Virus record (IMG/VR): IMGVR_UViG_3300034012_002081
Location: 1-22,450 of that record
Length of the DNA: 22,450 nucleotides
Source: a virus
Direction: 5' to 3' (one strand)
The notes below the pieces were generated by a model. That model searched no databases, was not told the DNA's origin, and saw only the letters and a list, made by a program, of their open reading frames with translations. Below, one piece after another: positions 1 through 7,718 of the stretch. Position numbers and translations under genes: made by a program. Positions within the stretch are counted from its first letter, which is position 1; each line of letters begins with the position of its first letter.

Positions 1-878
1 CCCATGGCGCTGTTGCGCGCCAACAGCTGCGCCATCGCCAGCGCCTGCCGTCCGCGGCGAATCGCCGCCCGCTCGCTCATTCCCATTGCCAGGCTGATCT
101 CCCAGAATGTCTGGCCTGCCAGCCGCCGTTCCATCACCTCCTGCAGCACCGGCCAGGGCTGCAGCATCTGCAGTACCTGATCCAACTCCCTGTTGCTGGC
201 GGTTGGCTGCGGATCATCTGCAGGGGCCGCCACGGTGCTCAACCAGGTGTCGCCATCCTCATCACCCATCACCACATCGAGAGAGCGCAGCTGGTAGACG
301 GCCGCCGCCTGGCGCAGGATTACCAGATCACCGGGCCGCTGCACGCCGGTGATGCCTGCTGCCAGTTGCTCGGCATCGGTGGGAGGCCTCCCCTCTTCCG
401 CACTGAAGGCCTCGCACCACTTCCGCAGCCCGTGCATCGCCTGGGATCGTTTCGTGGGGATATGGATGGCTCCAGAGCCATGTACCAGCCGCGTCATGCT
501 TTGCCGGATCCACAGCACCGCATAGGTGGAGAAGGCATAGCCCAGGGCCGGATCAAACAGCTCCGCCGCCCTGCATAGCCCGATCGCACCCTCCTGGATC
601 AGATCCTGCAGCTCCAGCGCCGGCGTGGAGCTCACCGAAAATGAGCGGGCCTGGTCCGCCACCAGCAGCATGTTTCTGCTGATCAACTGCTCCCGCGCCC
701 GCTCCCCAGCCCGCCGCAGCCGCTTCGGGGGTTCGGTGATGCCCTGCTGTTGCTCCTCGAGCGATGGCTCCCAGTCCAGCCAGGCGCGAATCTTCCGGCC
801 CAGCAGCACCTGCTCCTCCCTGGTGGGGATCGGCAGCCGCCCGTAGGCCTTCATCATCGCGTCCAGCGGCGAGCTCAC
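1..878 (-). CDS. Sigma-70 family RNA polymerase sigma factor, partial (3' end beyond window)
   Basis: Translating the minus strand gives 292 open codons with no stop before the window edge, so the C-terminus is missing. The protein should bind core RNA polymerase and direct it to promoters. Residues about 5-30 match region 1.2 (DAMMKAYGRLPIPTREEQ). Residues 58-140 form region 2, with QDLIQEGAIGL, FDPALGYAFSTYA and WIRQSMTR, then IHIPTK at the start of region 3. Region 4 (about 230-285) is recognisable but unusual: the usual R-E-R-(I/V)-R-Q-I-E helix is replaced by SERAAIRRGRQAL. I chose the GTG at 878 because an ATG at 857 would cut into region 1.2; an in-frame TAG lies just upstream. It is divergent from the portal gene, so it may drive the phage late genes, though a host gene flanking the prophage is possible. 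The family call is firm; phage ownership is inference. Confidence 0.88.
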   Translation of the reverse strand, partial: MSSPLDAMMKAYGRLPIPTREEQVLLGRKIRAWLDWEPSLEEQQQGITEPPKRLRRAGERAREQLISRNMLLVADQARSFSVSSTPALELQDLIQEGAIGLCRAAELFDPALGYAFSTYAVLWIRQSMTRLVHGSGAIHIPTKRSQAMHGLRKWCEAFSAEEGRPPTDAEQLAAGITGVQRPGDLVILRQAAAVYQLRSLDVVMGDEDGDTWLSTVAAPADDPQPTASNRELDQVLQMLQPWPVLQEVMERRLAGQTFWEISLAMGMSERAAIRRGRQALAMAQLLARNSAM

Positions 879-979
879 CGGGATAGGTCGGATGTTCTAC
901 CAGCCTATGGGTTGTAACATCCCCAGCCAAGGTTGTCCCTGTGTGATAAGGCCTACCCTGGCCCTGTGCGCATCGGCCC
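879..979. promoter_or_regulatory. Divergent intergenic region with weak promoter candidates
   Basis: This 101-bp gap separates the minus-strand sigma gene from the portal gene. Towards the sigma gene, the minus strand carries TTGGCT, 17 bases, TAGGCT, an acceptable sigma-70 pair. Towards the portal gene, TTGTCC (933-938) is followed 15 bases later by TACCCT (954-959), which is weak. No strong Shine-Dalgarno precedes the portal GTG at 980. These are eye-matched motifs only. Confidence 0.3.
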
Positions 980-3016
980 GTGGCGATCGGTTTCCTGCAG
1001 TCGAATGATCCCGGCGGCGGGTATCGCCTTGATGGTGCGCTCATCAATGTGCTCACCGGCCTGGGCACCGCCAAGGACCGCAACGAGGCAATCGGCGTCA
1101 AGCGCTCGCGCATCCTCACAGAAAGGGCCATTGATGCCCTCTACGAACAGAGCTGGCTGATCCGCCGCATCGTCGAAAAGCTCCCCCAGCAGGGCACCCG
1201 CAGCGGCTGGGATTTGAGCGTGGGGGATGAAACCTCCAGCCGCATGAAAAAGCAGCTCGATGATGTGGTCGGCTGGAGCGAGAAGCTGCACCTCCGCCAG
1301 GCCCTGGCCCAGGCCGCCACCTACAGCCGCCTCTACGGCGGCGGCGCGATCATCGTGATTGCCGACGACCGCACGCCGATCGATCAGCCGCTGAATCTCA
1401 AGCGGCTGCGCACCATCCATGGCCTCTACCCGATCGATCGCTGGCGCCTCTACCCCGCTGCCGGCTGGTCAGGGATCGGGGAACCGGAGCGCTACTGGTT
1501 CTGGACCCAGGCCGATCGCGACCTCCAGAAGCTGAACGAGCAGGCCGGTGCCAAGCAAGTCACCAGCGCCGGCCTCGGCCTCACCGATGCCACCCAGATC
1601 GACATCCACAGCAGCCGGGTGATCCGCATCGAGGGCATGCCCTGCTCCTGGCGCTCGCAGCAGGAGCGGCAGTGGTGGGGCGTCTCGGTGGTGGATCTGA
1701 TCTGGGACGTGTTCAAGCGCTACGAGACCGGCCAGCAGAGCGCCGCCGACATCCTGCACGACTTCGACCTGGTGGTGCACAAGCTGCCGGGCCTCTCCAA
1801 CATGCTCGCCGCCGGTGGCGAAGACAAGCTGCGCGCGCGACTGCAGGCCAATGCCCTGGCCCGCTCCACCATCGGCGCCTACCTGCTGAACGACAACGAG
1901 GAGCTGACCAACCTCAACCGCTCGGCCGCCGGTATCGCCGACATCCTCACCAGCCTGAAATCCGAGATCACCGGCGCCAGCGGCCTGCCCCACACCCTGC
2001 TATGGGGCGAGAGCCCTTCGGGCCTCGGCGCCGATGGCCGCAGCGAACAGGCGGCCTTCGGAAACGAGGTGGCCGACTGGCAGGCCCAGCACCTCAAAGA
2101 ACCCCTCCAGCACATCTACGAGCTGGTGATGGCCTGCTCTGATGGCCCCTGGAAGGGCAAGGCCCTGCCCGCCGACTGGGAGATCACCTTTCGGCCCACC
2201 TACACCCCCACCGAGGACGAACAGGCCGAGCTGCGCCAGAAGGTGGCCGGGGCCGACAGCCAATACATCCAGGCCCGCGTACTGCAGCCCAACGAGGTGG
2301 CGCTCGCGAGGTTCGGGAAGCCCCGCTTCTCCCTGGACACCACCCTGTTGAACCGCGAGGCGGATGGTTCCATTCCCCAGCCGGAGCAGGATGACCCGGT
2401 GGAGTTTGGCGGCACGCTCGAGGGCGATCCAGCCGCGGCCCCGCCCGGGGAGGCTCAGGCCGCCGGCGATGAGGCGGCCCTGGAGGGCGCCGCGCCGCCC
2501 GAGACCCCGCCCCGCACCGATGCCGACGATGAGCAGACGGATCACAGGATCCGGCTCCGCACAGTGAATTGCAGGTTGCCTGTCCGTGCGGACGACGAAC
2601 CCTGGTGCGACGATTGCGAAGAACGGGCCCAGGCCCTGGCCGAGCAGATCACCGAGCACCGCGGCCGCCGCAAGCGCCGCCGGGATGAGGAGCCCCGCAA
2701 CGATGCCACCGGCCAGGTGCATCAGATCCTCGGTGTGAGCGTGCGGATGGATGGCCCGGGCATCGGCCGCCTGCAGGGCCCCTACGGCCAGACCCTCCCC
2801 TACCCCGTGGCGGTGGGGCCGGATTTGAGCGGCGCCTGGGAGGTGTTCGAGCCCTCCACCGGCGCCTACTTGCTGGCCCTAGGCCACCAGCACCAGCGGG
2901 GGATCCGTGATGCCATCGGCGCCAATGCCACCATCCGCCGAATCGATGGCGTCGACCTGGTGGCGATGGGCGCTGTATGTGATGCCTACGTTTCAGTGCA
3001 TGGAGCAGAGAAATGA
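980..3016 (+). CDS. Phage portal protein, DUF1073 (PF06381) type
   Basis: A 678-residue protein that would form the dodecameric portal ring at the capsid vertex, through which DNA is packaged and the tail attached. The first roughly 470 residues fit the DUF1073 portal family: an N-terminal LINVLTGLGTAKDRN segment, an early helix (YEQSWLIRRIVEKLPQQGTR), the GGGAIIVIADD strand, the IHSSRVIRIEG core motif, and LLWGESPSGLGADGRSEQ followed by a long helix. Residues about 480-525 are acidic and Ala/Pro-rich, probably a linker. The last 150 residues are an extra C-terminal domain with CDDC and a glycine-rich beta segment, which I do not recognise. The start is a GTG. The stop overlaps the next gene by four bases (ATGA), so translation is probably coupled. 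Pfam links DUF1073 to Acb1-like proteins, but no pair of catalytic H-x-T motifs is present. Confidence 0.88.
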   Translation: MAIGFLQSNDPGGGYRLDGALINVLTGLGTAKDRNEAIGVKRSRILTERAIDALYEQSWLIRRIVEKLPQQGTRSGWDLSVGDETSSRMKKQLDDVVGWSEKLHLRQALAQAATYSRLYGGGAIIVIADDRTPIDQPLNLKRLRTIHGLYPIDRWRLYPAAGWSGIGEPERYWFWTQADRDLQKLNEQAGAKQVTSAGLGLTDATQIDIHSSRVIRIEGMPCSWRSQQERQWWGVSVVDLIWDVFKRYETGQQSAADILHDFDLVVHKLPGLSNMLAAGGEDKLRARLQANALARSTIGAYLLNDNEELTNLNRSAAGIADILTSLKSEITGASGLPHTLLWGESPSGLGADGRSEQAAFGNEVADWQAQHLKEPLQHIYELVMACSDGPWKGKALPADWEITFRPTYTPTEDEQAELRQKVAGADSQYIQARVLQPNEVALARFGKPRFSLDTTLLNREADGSIPQPEQDDPVEFGGTLEGDPAAAPPGEAQAAGDEAALEGAAPPETPPRTDADDEQTDHRIRLRTVNCRLPVRADDEPWCDDCEERAQALAEQITEHRGRRKRRRDEEPRNDATGQVHQILGVSVRMDGPGIGRLQGPYGQTLPYPVAVGPDLSGAWEVFEPSTGAYLLALGHQHQRGIRDAIGANATIRRIDGVDLVAMGAVCDAYVSVHGAEK

Positions 3017-5802
3017 ACCTGGCTGACAGCCTGCAGCAGCGAATTGACGCCCTCAAACGGCAGTGCCGCACGGGCTACAGCTGCGGGAGCACCTGCATCT
3101 CCCTGCGGAAGGAATGCCGCACCAGCCCGGGGTCGGCGATCGGGAAGGAACGCCTCAAGCGCCTGCTGGCCCTGGCGGCCGGGGGCGCCTCCAGCCAGCG
3201 CGGCATTGCCCCGGTGAAGGCCAAGGAGGCCGGTGAGCTTGCCGAGGGTATCGCCACCCGCCGGGGGGAGAAAGCGGGCCAGCTGCGGGGGGTACGCCAG
3301 CAGGCCGCGGCAGAGAAGGCCCAAGCGGCACAGGCGGCAGAGGCCGCGGCCAAGGCCGCCGCACAGGCCCGCCAGCCACGCCCAAGCGCCGGCGATCGCC
3401 CCATGGCGCCGGCCGGCACCCCCCGGGGTGAGGCCGATCGGGCCGCCAAGGCAGCGGATCCGGACTACGAGTTCGCCAGGCCGTCAACTGTGGGGAATGT
3501 CGGGGAAGACCTGAAGGGCTCCGCTCGGCACAAGGCCAACCAGTGGCGAACACTGGCGGAAGCAGAAGCCGATGGCACGGCCGCGGCCATGGTCACCCGA
3601 GACAAGCTGCTCAAAGCCGAGCCGCTCGACCTGACGGAAGGCCTCACCAACGCCAACTACCTCACCCGCCTGGCGGGCCACTTGGCGCTGAAGTCGTTCC
3701 CGGCCCAGCCCTACACCGACAAGGCGTTTGCGGCCTACGAACGGGGCAGCTATCCGGGCAAGAAATCCCCGGCCGAGATGCGGGAGCTCTACTACAACCA
3801 CCTGCAGGAGGTGAAGGGCATCATCGACAAGCGGCGGGACGATGCCGACCCCCGCGACATGCTGGCGGAAATCTCCCGGGCCACCGTCGACCGGATCGCC
3901 GCCATCAGGGGTGATCGGACCAAGAACACCGCTGACCCGTTCAACCCCCTGGCCAACTCCTTGGTGGATCTCACCAACAAGGCCAGCAGAGGCAGCTACT
4001 CCAAAACGTCAGTTACCGGGCAGATCAACACCCTGGGGGTCCGCCTCAAAAAGGCCAACGACGGGAAGAGCACCGCTGAGCTGGCGGATGTGATGCGCAA
4101 CGCCACACAGGAGATCCTGGGAGGGGCCTCGATTGACAAGGTCACCGGGGTGCAGCGCGGCGGGCCGACCATCAACGCCGCCGACCTCTACGTGAAGAGG
4201 GCGGTCCGCACTGGCGGCCGCGCCCTGGGTGTCGATGACACGCCGGCCGGGTCCACCACGGTGCTCGCCAACCGAATGGGAATGCGGGGCCTGCAGTTCG
4301 GCAACAGCGTCACCGATGAAGAAAGGGCCCACCACCTGCGCAAGACCGCCGAGGCCCTGGTCGACCTGGCGGACGTGACGGGGCTCCCAGATCGGGCCAT
4401 CTCGCTGGACGGCCAGCTGGGCCTGGCCTTCGGAGCCAGAGGTAAGGGTCGGGCCGCGGCACACTACGAGCCGGGGACAAAGGTGATCAACATCACCCGG
4501 AAGAACGGTGTTGGCACCCTGGCCCATGAATGGGGGCACGCCCTCGATGACTACATCGGGGCGCGATCTCCGAGGGGCCAATTTTTCGCGAAGACCGGCG
4601 ACACCTACCTGAGCGAGCAGACCAGCCCCAGGTTCTGGGATGGCACCAGAGGCCACGCCAGCCAAGAGGATGATCCTGTCTGGAAAGCCATGGATGGGGT
4701 CCGCAATGCCATCAAGGACACCGACTATTCCCAGACCCTCAGGGAAGGGCTGCGGGAATACGGCATCACCCCACAGAAAAGCAAAGGCCAGTGGAACTAT
4801 TGGACCTCAGGCCGTGAGGTGTTTGCCCGCACCTTCGAGCGGTACGTGCAGCACAAGCTGAAGACCAAGGGGCAGGAGAACACCTACCTCTCCGGCCTGG
4901 GCGGTGAGAGCCCCCTGTGGCCCAACAAGGAGCAGATCGCGAAGATGGCCCCCGCATTGGATGAGCTGATGAAGGCCGTGGGCACCAACACCTTCGGCAG
5001 CATGAAGCGCCGCACCGACAGCCGTGAGCAGCGAATCCAGCGGCTGATCCGTGAGGCGATGGCCACGCAGCGCATCGATGCCGTGAAGCGGCAGTGCCGC
5101 ACGGGCTACAGCTGCGGCGCCAGCTGCATTGCGATGGGCAAGGTCTGCCGCAAGACCCCCAGCGGCGCCAATCAGCAGAAGATGACGCGGATCCTCGCCC
5201 TGGCGGCTGGCAAGGAAGGCGGCCCTGCTGTCAGCGGTGACGCCAGGGCCAAGGAGGCCCCCTCCAGCAGGGGAGGAAGTGAGAAGGCATCGGAGGGCCA
5301 AGGGAAGGGCCCCGCCAGCACGGCCAAGCCCATGACCATCAGGGAGATGCGATCGGCGGTTTTCAAGTCGTTCAACGTGAAGAGCACGGCCGCCCTGATG
5401 GCCAACAAGAACTTTCAGCAGTCGGTGGTGGGTGACAAGCCCCGCACCCTCAAGGGCAAGAACGCCGAGGAGGAGTGGCGCCAGCTCTACCGCCGGTTCG
5501 TCTCGGTCCCAAGGGATGAGCGCGGTCTCAAGGACGGCGGCAGCGTGATCAACGGGGTGGACATCCTGAAGAACTTCCGCCCCTGGGTGGCCTTCGGCCT
5601 AGATCCGAAAAAGGCCACCAAAGCCGACGTGGACAAGGCCTTCCGCAAGCTGGCCATGAAGCACCACCCGGATGCCGGCGGTGATCGGAAGGTGTTCGAG
5701 AAGCTCGTCAGCATGAAGAACAGCGTGAAGGCTCTGATGGATTCCGCCCTCGAGGCCCGCCTGGATGCCCTGCGGGCGCGCTTCTCTCCCCTGAATGGCT
5801 GA
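3013..5802 (+). CDS. Phage polyvalent protein: Cys module, LPD1 zincin-like domain, second Cys module, C-terminal J domain
   Basis: A 929-residue multidomain protein. Residues 10-35 hold RIDAL followed by cysteines 18, 24, 28 and 35 (C-x5-C-x3-C-x6-C), then an Ala/Lys-rich helical stretch to about 150. Residues about 395-640 match the large polyvalent-protein domain LPD1: FGNSVTDEERAHHL, LGLAFGARGKG, HYEPGTKVINITRKNGVGTL, and a zincin-like HEWGH at 505-509 followed by ALDDY, then EVFARTFERYVQHKL. A second Cys module has cysteines 695, 701, 705 and 712. Residues about 855-912 form a J domain with the HPD triad at 885-887, expected to stimulate an Hsp70. The C-terminus carries RLDAL at 916-920. 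Position between portal and MuF suggests a protein packaged in or ejected from the head; that role is inference. It overlaps both neighbours (4 and 8 bases). Confidence 0.85.
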   Translation: MNLADSLQQRIDALKRQCRTGYSCGSTCISLRKECRTSPGSAIGKERLKRLLALAAGGASSQRGIAPVKAKEAGELAEGIATRRGEKAGQLRGVRQQAAAEKAQAAQAAEAAAKAAAQARQPRPSAGDRPMAPAGTPRGEADRAAKAADPDYEFARPSTVGNVGEDLKGSARHKANQWRTLAEAEADGTAAAMVTRDKLLKAEPLDLTEGLTNANYLTRLAGHLALKSFPAQPYTDKAFAAYERGSYPGKKSPAEMRELYYNHLQEVKGIIDKRRDDADPRDMLAEISRATVDRIAAIRGDRTKNTADPFNPLANSLVDLTNKASRGSYSKTSVTGQINTLGVRLKKANDGKSTAELADVMRNATQEILGGASIDKVTGVQRGGPTINAADLYVKRAVRTGGRALGVDDTPAGSTTVLANRMGMRGLQFGNSVTDEERAHHLRKTAEALVDLADVTGLPDRAISLDGQLGLAFGARGKGRAAAHYEPGTKVINITRKNGVGTLAHEWGHALDDYIGARSPRGQFFAKTGDTYLSEQTSPRFWDGTRGHASQEDDPVWKAMDGVRNAIKDTDYSQTLREGLREYGITPQKSKGQWNYWTSGREVFARTFERYVQHKLKTKGQENTYLSGLGGESPLWPNKEQIAKMAPALDELMKAVGTNTFGSMKRRTDSREQRIQRLIREAMATQRIDAVKRQCRTGYSCGASCIAMGKVCRKTPSGANQQKMTRILALAAGKEGGPAVSGDARAKEAPSSRGGSEKASEGQGKGPASTAKPMTIREMRSAVFKSFNVKSTAALMANKNFQQSVVGDKPRTLKGKNAEEEWRQLYRRFVSVPRDERGLKDGGSVINGVDILKNFRPWVAFGLDPKKATKADVDKAFRKLAMKHHPDAGGDRKVFEKLVSMKNSVKALMDSALEARLDALRARFSPLNG
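3040..3222 (+). repeat. Cysteine module copy 1 (RIDAL + C-x5-C-x3-C-x6-C), near-identical to 16027-16209
   Basis: Encodes 61 residues beginning RIDALKRQCRTGYSCGSTC. Over these residues it differs from the copy at 16027 at only two positions (L/M and K/E). At DNA level there are many third-base differences, so the protein sequence has been kept by selection and this is not a fresh duplication. The function is unknown; zinc or disulfide binding is possible. Confidence 0.85.
5071..5211 (+). repeat. Cysteine module copy 2 (diverged)
   Basis: Encodes RIDAVKRQCRTGYSCGASC and a following C at the same spacing (cysteines 695, 701, 705, 712 of the host protein), then a basic helix ending ILALAAG. The part up to the third cysteine and the final LALAAG are conserved, while the segment between the fourth cysteine and the helix has diverged from copies 1 and 4. 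Confidence 0.8.
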
Positions 5803-7180
5803 CCGGTCCCTGGAGCTGCTCGAGGAGCTCGACCAGCAGTTGCGGGGCCTGGAGGATCGGCAGCTTCGCAAGCTGCGCGGGATCTTCGATGAGGCCCTGC
5901 GCCGCACCATCCGAAGCATCACCGATCGCCTGGAGCGGATCGCGGAGCAGCCCGAGTACGACCCGGCCACCACCCCCGGCGCATTCCTCGGCAGCACCCC
6001 CGGCGGCCCGGTGCCCATCACCCCCCTGCAGAAAAACCAGGCCAGCCTCTACCTACAGGGCCAGCTCGCCCAGGACCTGCAGGCGATCATCAACCGCTTC
6101 CCGGCCGCCCGGGCCGCCAACACAGCCCTCAACCGTGAGCTCACGGAGCTCTACAACAAGGCCCAGGACCTGGGGACCGAGTACGCCCTCGAGCTCTCGC
6201 GCGACATGCTCCCCCCGGCCGCCGTGCTCTCCGGCCGGCACCCGGCCCTGCAGGACCCCCAGCTGCCGCCCGCCGCCCCTCCGGCCCCCACCGATGCGCC
6301 CGCCCCGGGCAGCCCCTACCAGGAGGGCCAGAGTTTCACCAGGCTGCTCAACATGGGCGCCACCATCGCCGCGGCCGAGCGCGACTTCCAGAGCCTCAGC
6401 GCCAACTACCGGCGCCAGCGCAACACTGCCACCGATGAGCGGGTGCGCGCCTCGAAGGACTACTTCTTCCGCTGGTGGCGTGACTGGGGCGACACGGTGC
6501 AGTTCGAGACCGCCACCCAGTTGGCCACCGGCGTGGACAGCCGCACGCTGGCCCGCACCCTCAAGGCCCGCCTGCCCCACATCAACGACGCCTTCCGCAA
6601 CCGGGCCGAGACCGTGGCACGCACCGAAACCCACATCGCCGCCGGCGAGGCCCGCGAGCGCACTTTCCGCCGTGTTGGGGCCGGCTTTGTGCGGTGGGTC
6701 GCCACGGCCGACGATCGGGTCTGTGAGTGGTGTGCGCCCCGCATGGGATGCCTCTACTACGCCGGCAGCGTGAAGACCCCCGCGCACCCGAACTGCCGTT
6801 GCGCCCTGTCCCCGATCACCCTCGAGGCCCTGGTGATCCAGAACGAGCTGGCCAGCGGCCGCGGCGAGCGATGGGAGGCGCAGCAGCAGGCCCTGGCCGC
6901 GGCGACGCGGCAGAAGTACGACCAGGCCAGCAGCAGGCCCTGGCGGCCGATCGGCGGCACCGGTGAGCCCCGCGGCCCGGGCGACTTCCCGCTGATGGAG
7001 CGCACCGCCCTGCCGGCCACCACACCCCGGCCGAACCAGGCCAACAACCCGGCAAACGGCGGCGCCAGGCCCTGGCCATCAGGGGATCCGGTGTGGACCC
7101 CCTCCAGGGGATGGATCAATGCCGCCGCTCGCGAGGCCTACGAGGCCATGGTCACTGAGGTGGCGGAGCTGGAGGTGTGA
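5795..7180 (+). CDS. Phage head morphogenesis protein, Mu gpF / SPP1 gp7 family (PF04233)
   Basis: A 461-residue minor head protein that usually associates with the portal and assists capsid assembly or DNA entry. The C-terminal MuF domain spans about residues 270-345: ARTETHIAAGEARERTF, then VRWVATADDRVCEWC (C310, C313), then HPNCRC (H331, C334, C336), the Cys/His set that typifies the family. The N-terminus (1-60) is strongly helical and likely coiled-coil. Residues about 150-175 are Pro/Ala-rich linker. After the MuF domain there is a 110-residue low-complexity tail rich in Pro, Gly and Asn with no toxin domain I recognise. The start at 5795 overlaps the polyvalent gene by eight bases. The gene abuts a convergent small gene with no spacer, marking the end of the first head block. 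Confidence 0.9.
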   Translation: MADRSLELLEELDQQLRGLEDRQLRKLRGIFDEALRRTIRSITDRLERIAEQPEYDPATTPGAFLGSTPGGPVPITPLQKNQASLYLQGQLAQDLQAIINRFPAARAANTALNRELTELYNKAQDLGTEYALELSRDMLPPAAVLSGRHPALQDPQLPPAAPPAPTDAPAPGSPYQEGQSFTRLLNMGATIAAAERDFQSLSANYRRQRNTATDERVRASKDYFFRWWRDWGDTVQFETATQLATGVDSRTLARTLKARLPHINDAFRNRAETVARTETHIAAGEARERTFRRVGAGFVRWVATADDRVCEWCAPRMGCLYYAGSVKTPAHPNCRCALSPITLEALVIQNELASGRGERWEAQQQALAAATRQKYDQASSRPWRPIGGTGEPRGPGDFPLMERTALPATTPRPNQANNPANGGARPWPSGDPVWTPSRGWINAAAREAYEAMVTEVAELEV

Positions 7181-7555
7181 TCAGGCCAGCACGGGATAGA
7201 GGCGCCGCACAAGCCGCTCCAGTGCCTCTCGGGCCGCGGCCATTGTGGCCGTGATCGGCGCCAGCAGGAGCTGCATCTGCGTCACTGGCGCGGAGGCAAG
7301 CTCAACAGCAGCGGGCGCCATCAGGCCGGCATACCAGCGGCCCAGCTGCTCACTGAGCGCAGGCAGGTGATCCCAGGCTCGGCGGCAGTAATGACCTGCC
7401 AGCAGGGTGAGCACGATCAAAACCTGCAGTCCGCGTAGCACGATCTGGGCTACCTCGGCCCAGTCGATCTGTTCGTTGAGCCAGAGCAGGCCCCGGGCGG
7501 TGGTGCCGGAGATGCGGCCTGCGGTGCCGGCAATAGTGGTGAGATTGGTTGCCAT
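7181..7555 (-). CDS. Small single-span membrane protein of unknown function
   Basis: A 124-residue protein on the minus strand with an excellent ribosome-binding site (GGAGGAACC directly before the ATG), which supports it as a real gene. Residues about 35-55 (around LQVLIVLTLLAGHY) form one hydrophobic membrane span, followed by a basic CRR anchor. The rest is Ala/Leu-rich helix, with a second moderately hydrophobic stretch near 95-110. It is convergent with the MuF gene and divergent from the recombinase. Such isolated reverse-strand genes in late operons are often lysogenic accessory genes (morons); superinfection exclusion or a holin-like role is possible but nothing in the sequence proves either. 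Confidence 0.65.
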   Translation of the reverse strand: MATNLTTIAGTAGRISGTTARGLLWLNEQIDWAEVAQIVLRGLQVLIVLTLLAGHYCRRAWDHLPALSEQLGRWYAGLMAPAAVELASAPVTQMQLLLAPITATMAAAREALERLVRRLYPVLA

Positions 7556-7718
7556 GGTTCCTCCGGCCAGTGCCGGGCGATGGGGTGATCGGTGGCGGGC
7601 CTTGCCCGGCGCTTCCGATAGGCAGACCCTACCACGAATCGAGCGCTCTGCTGCCGCTATCTAAGGAAAAGGTGTCCATAGCGCAGGGTAGTGTGAGCGG
7701 CCGTTCTGGGCTGATCCT
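7556..7718. promoter_or_regulatory. Divergent intergenic region upstream of the recombinase; candidate control region or attP
   Basis: This 163-bp gap between the minus-strand membrane-protein gene and the recombinase contains an inverted repeat, GCCGGGC (7572-7578) and GCCCGGC (7604-7610). Serine integrases commonly have their phage attachment site beside the gene, so this is one place to look for it, but I see no core that can be called. No clear Shine-Dalgarno precedes the recombinase ATG. Confidence 0.25.

Noticed and set aside
553-1131. Open frame spanning the sigma and portal starts on the minus strand
   Set aside because: It crosses two real genes in another frame and reads as low-complexity Gly/Ala/Arg sequence. 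The correct minus-strand frame here is the sigma factor.
980-3016. Portal as an active Acb1-type anti-CBASS enzyme
   Set aside because: The DUF1073 family shares a name with Acb1, but I see no pair of H-x-T/S catalytic motifs; IHSSR is the normal portal motif.
6830-7180. MuF C-terminal tail as a polymorphic toxin
   Set aside because: The tail is short, Pro/Gly/Asn-rich and has no recognisable toxin domain; no immunity gene is coupled to it.
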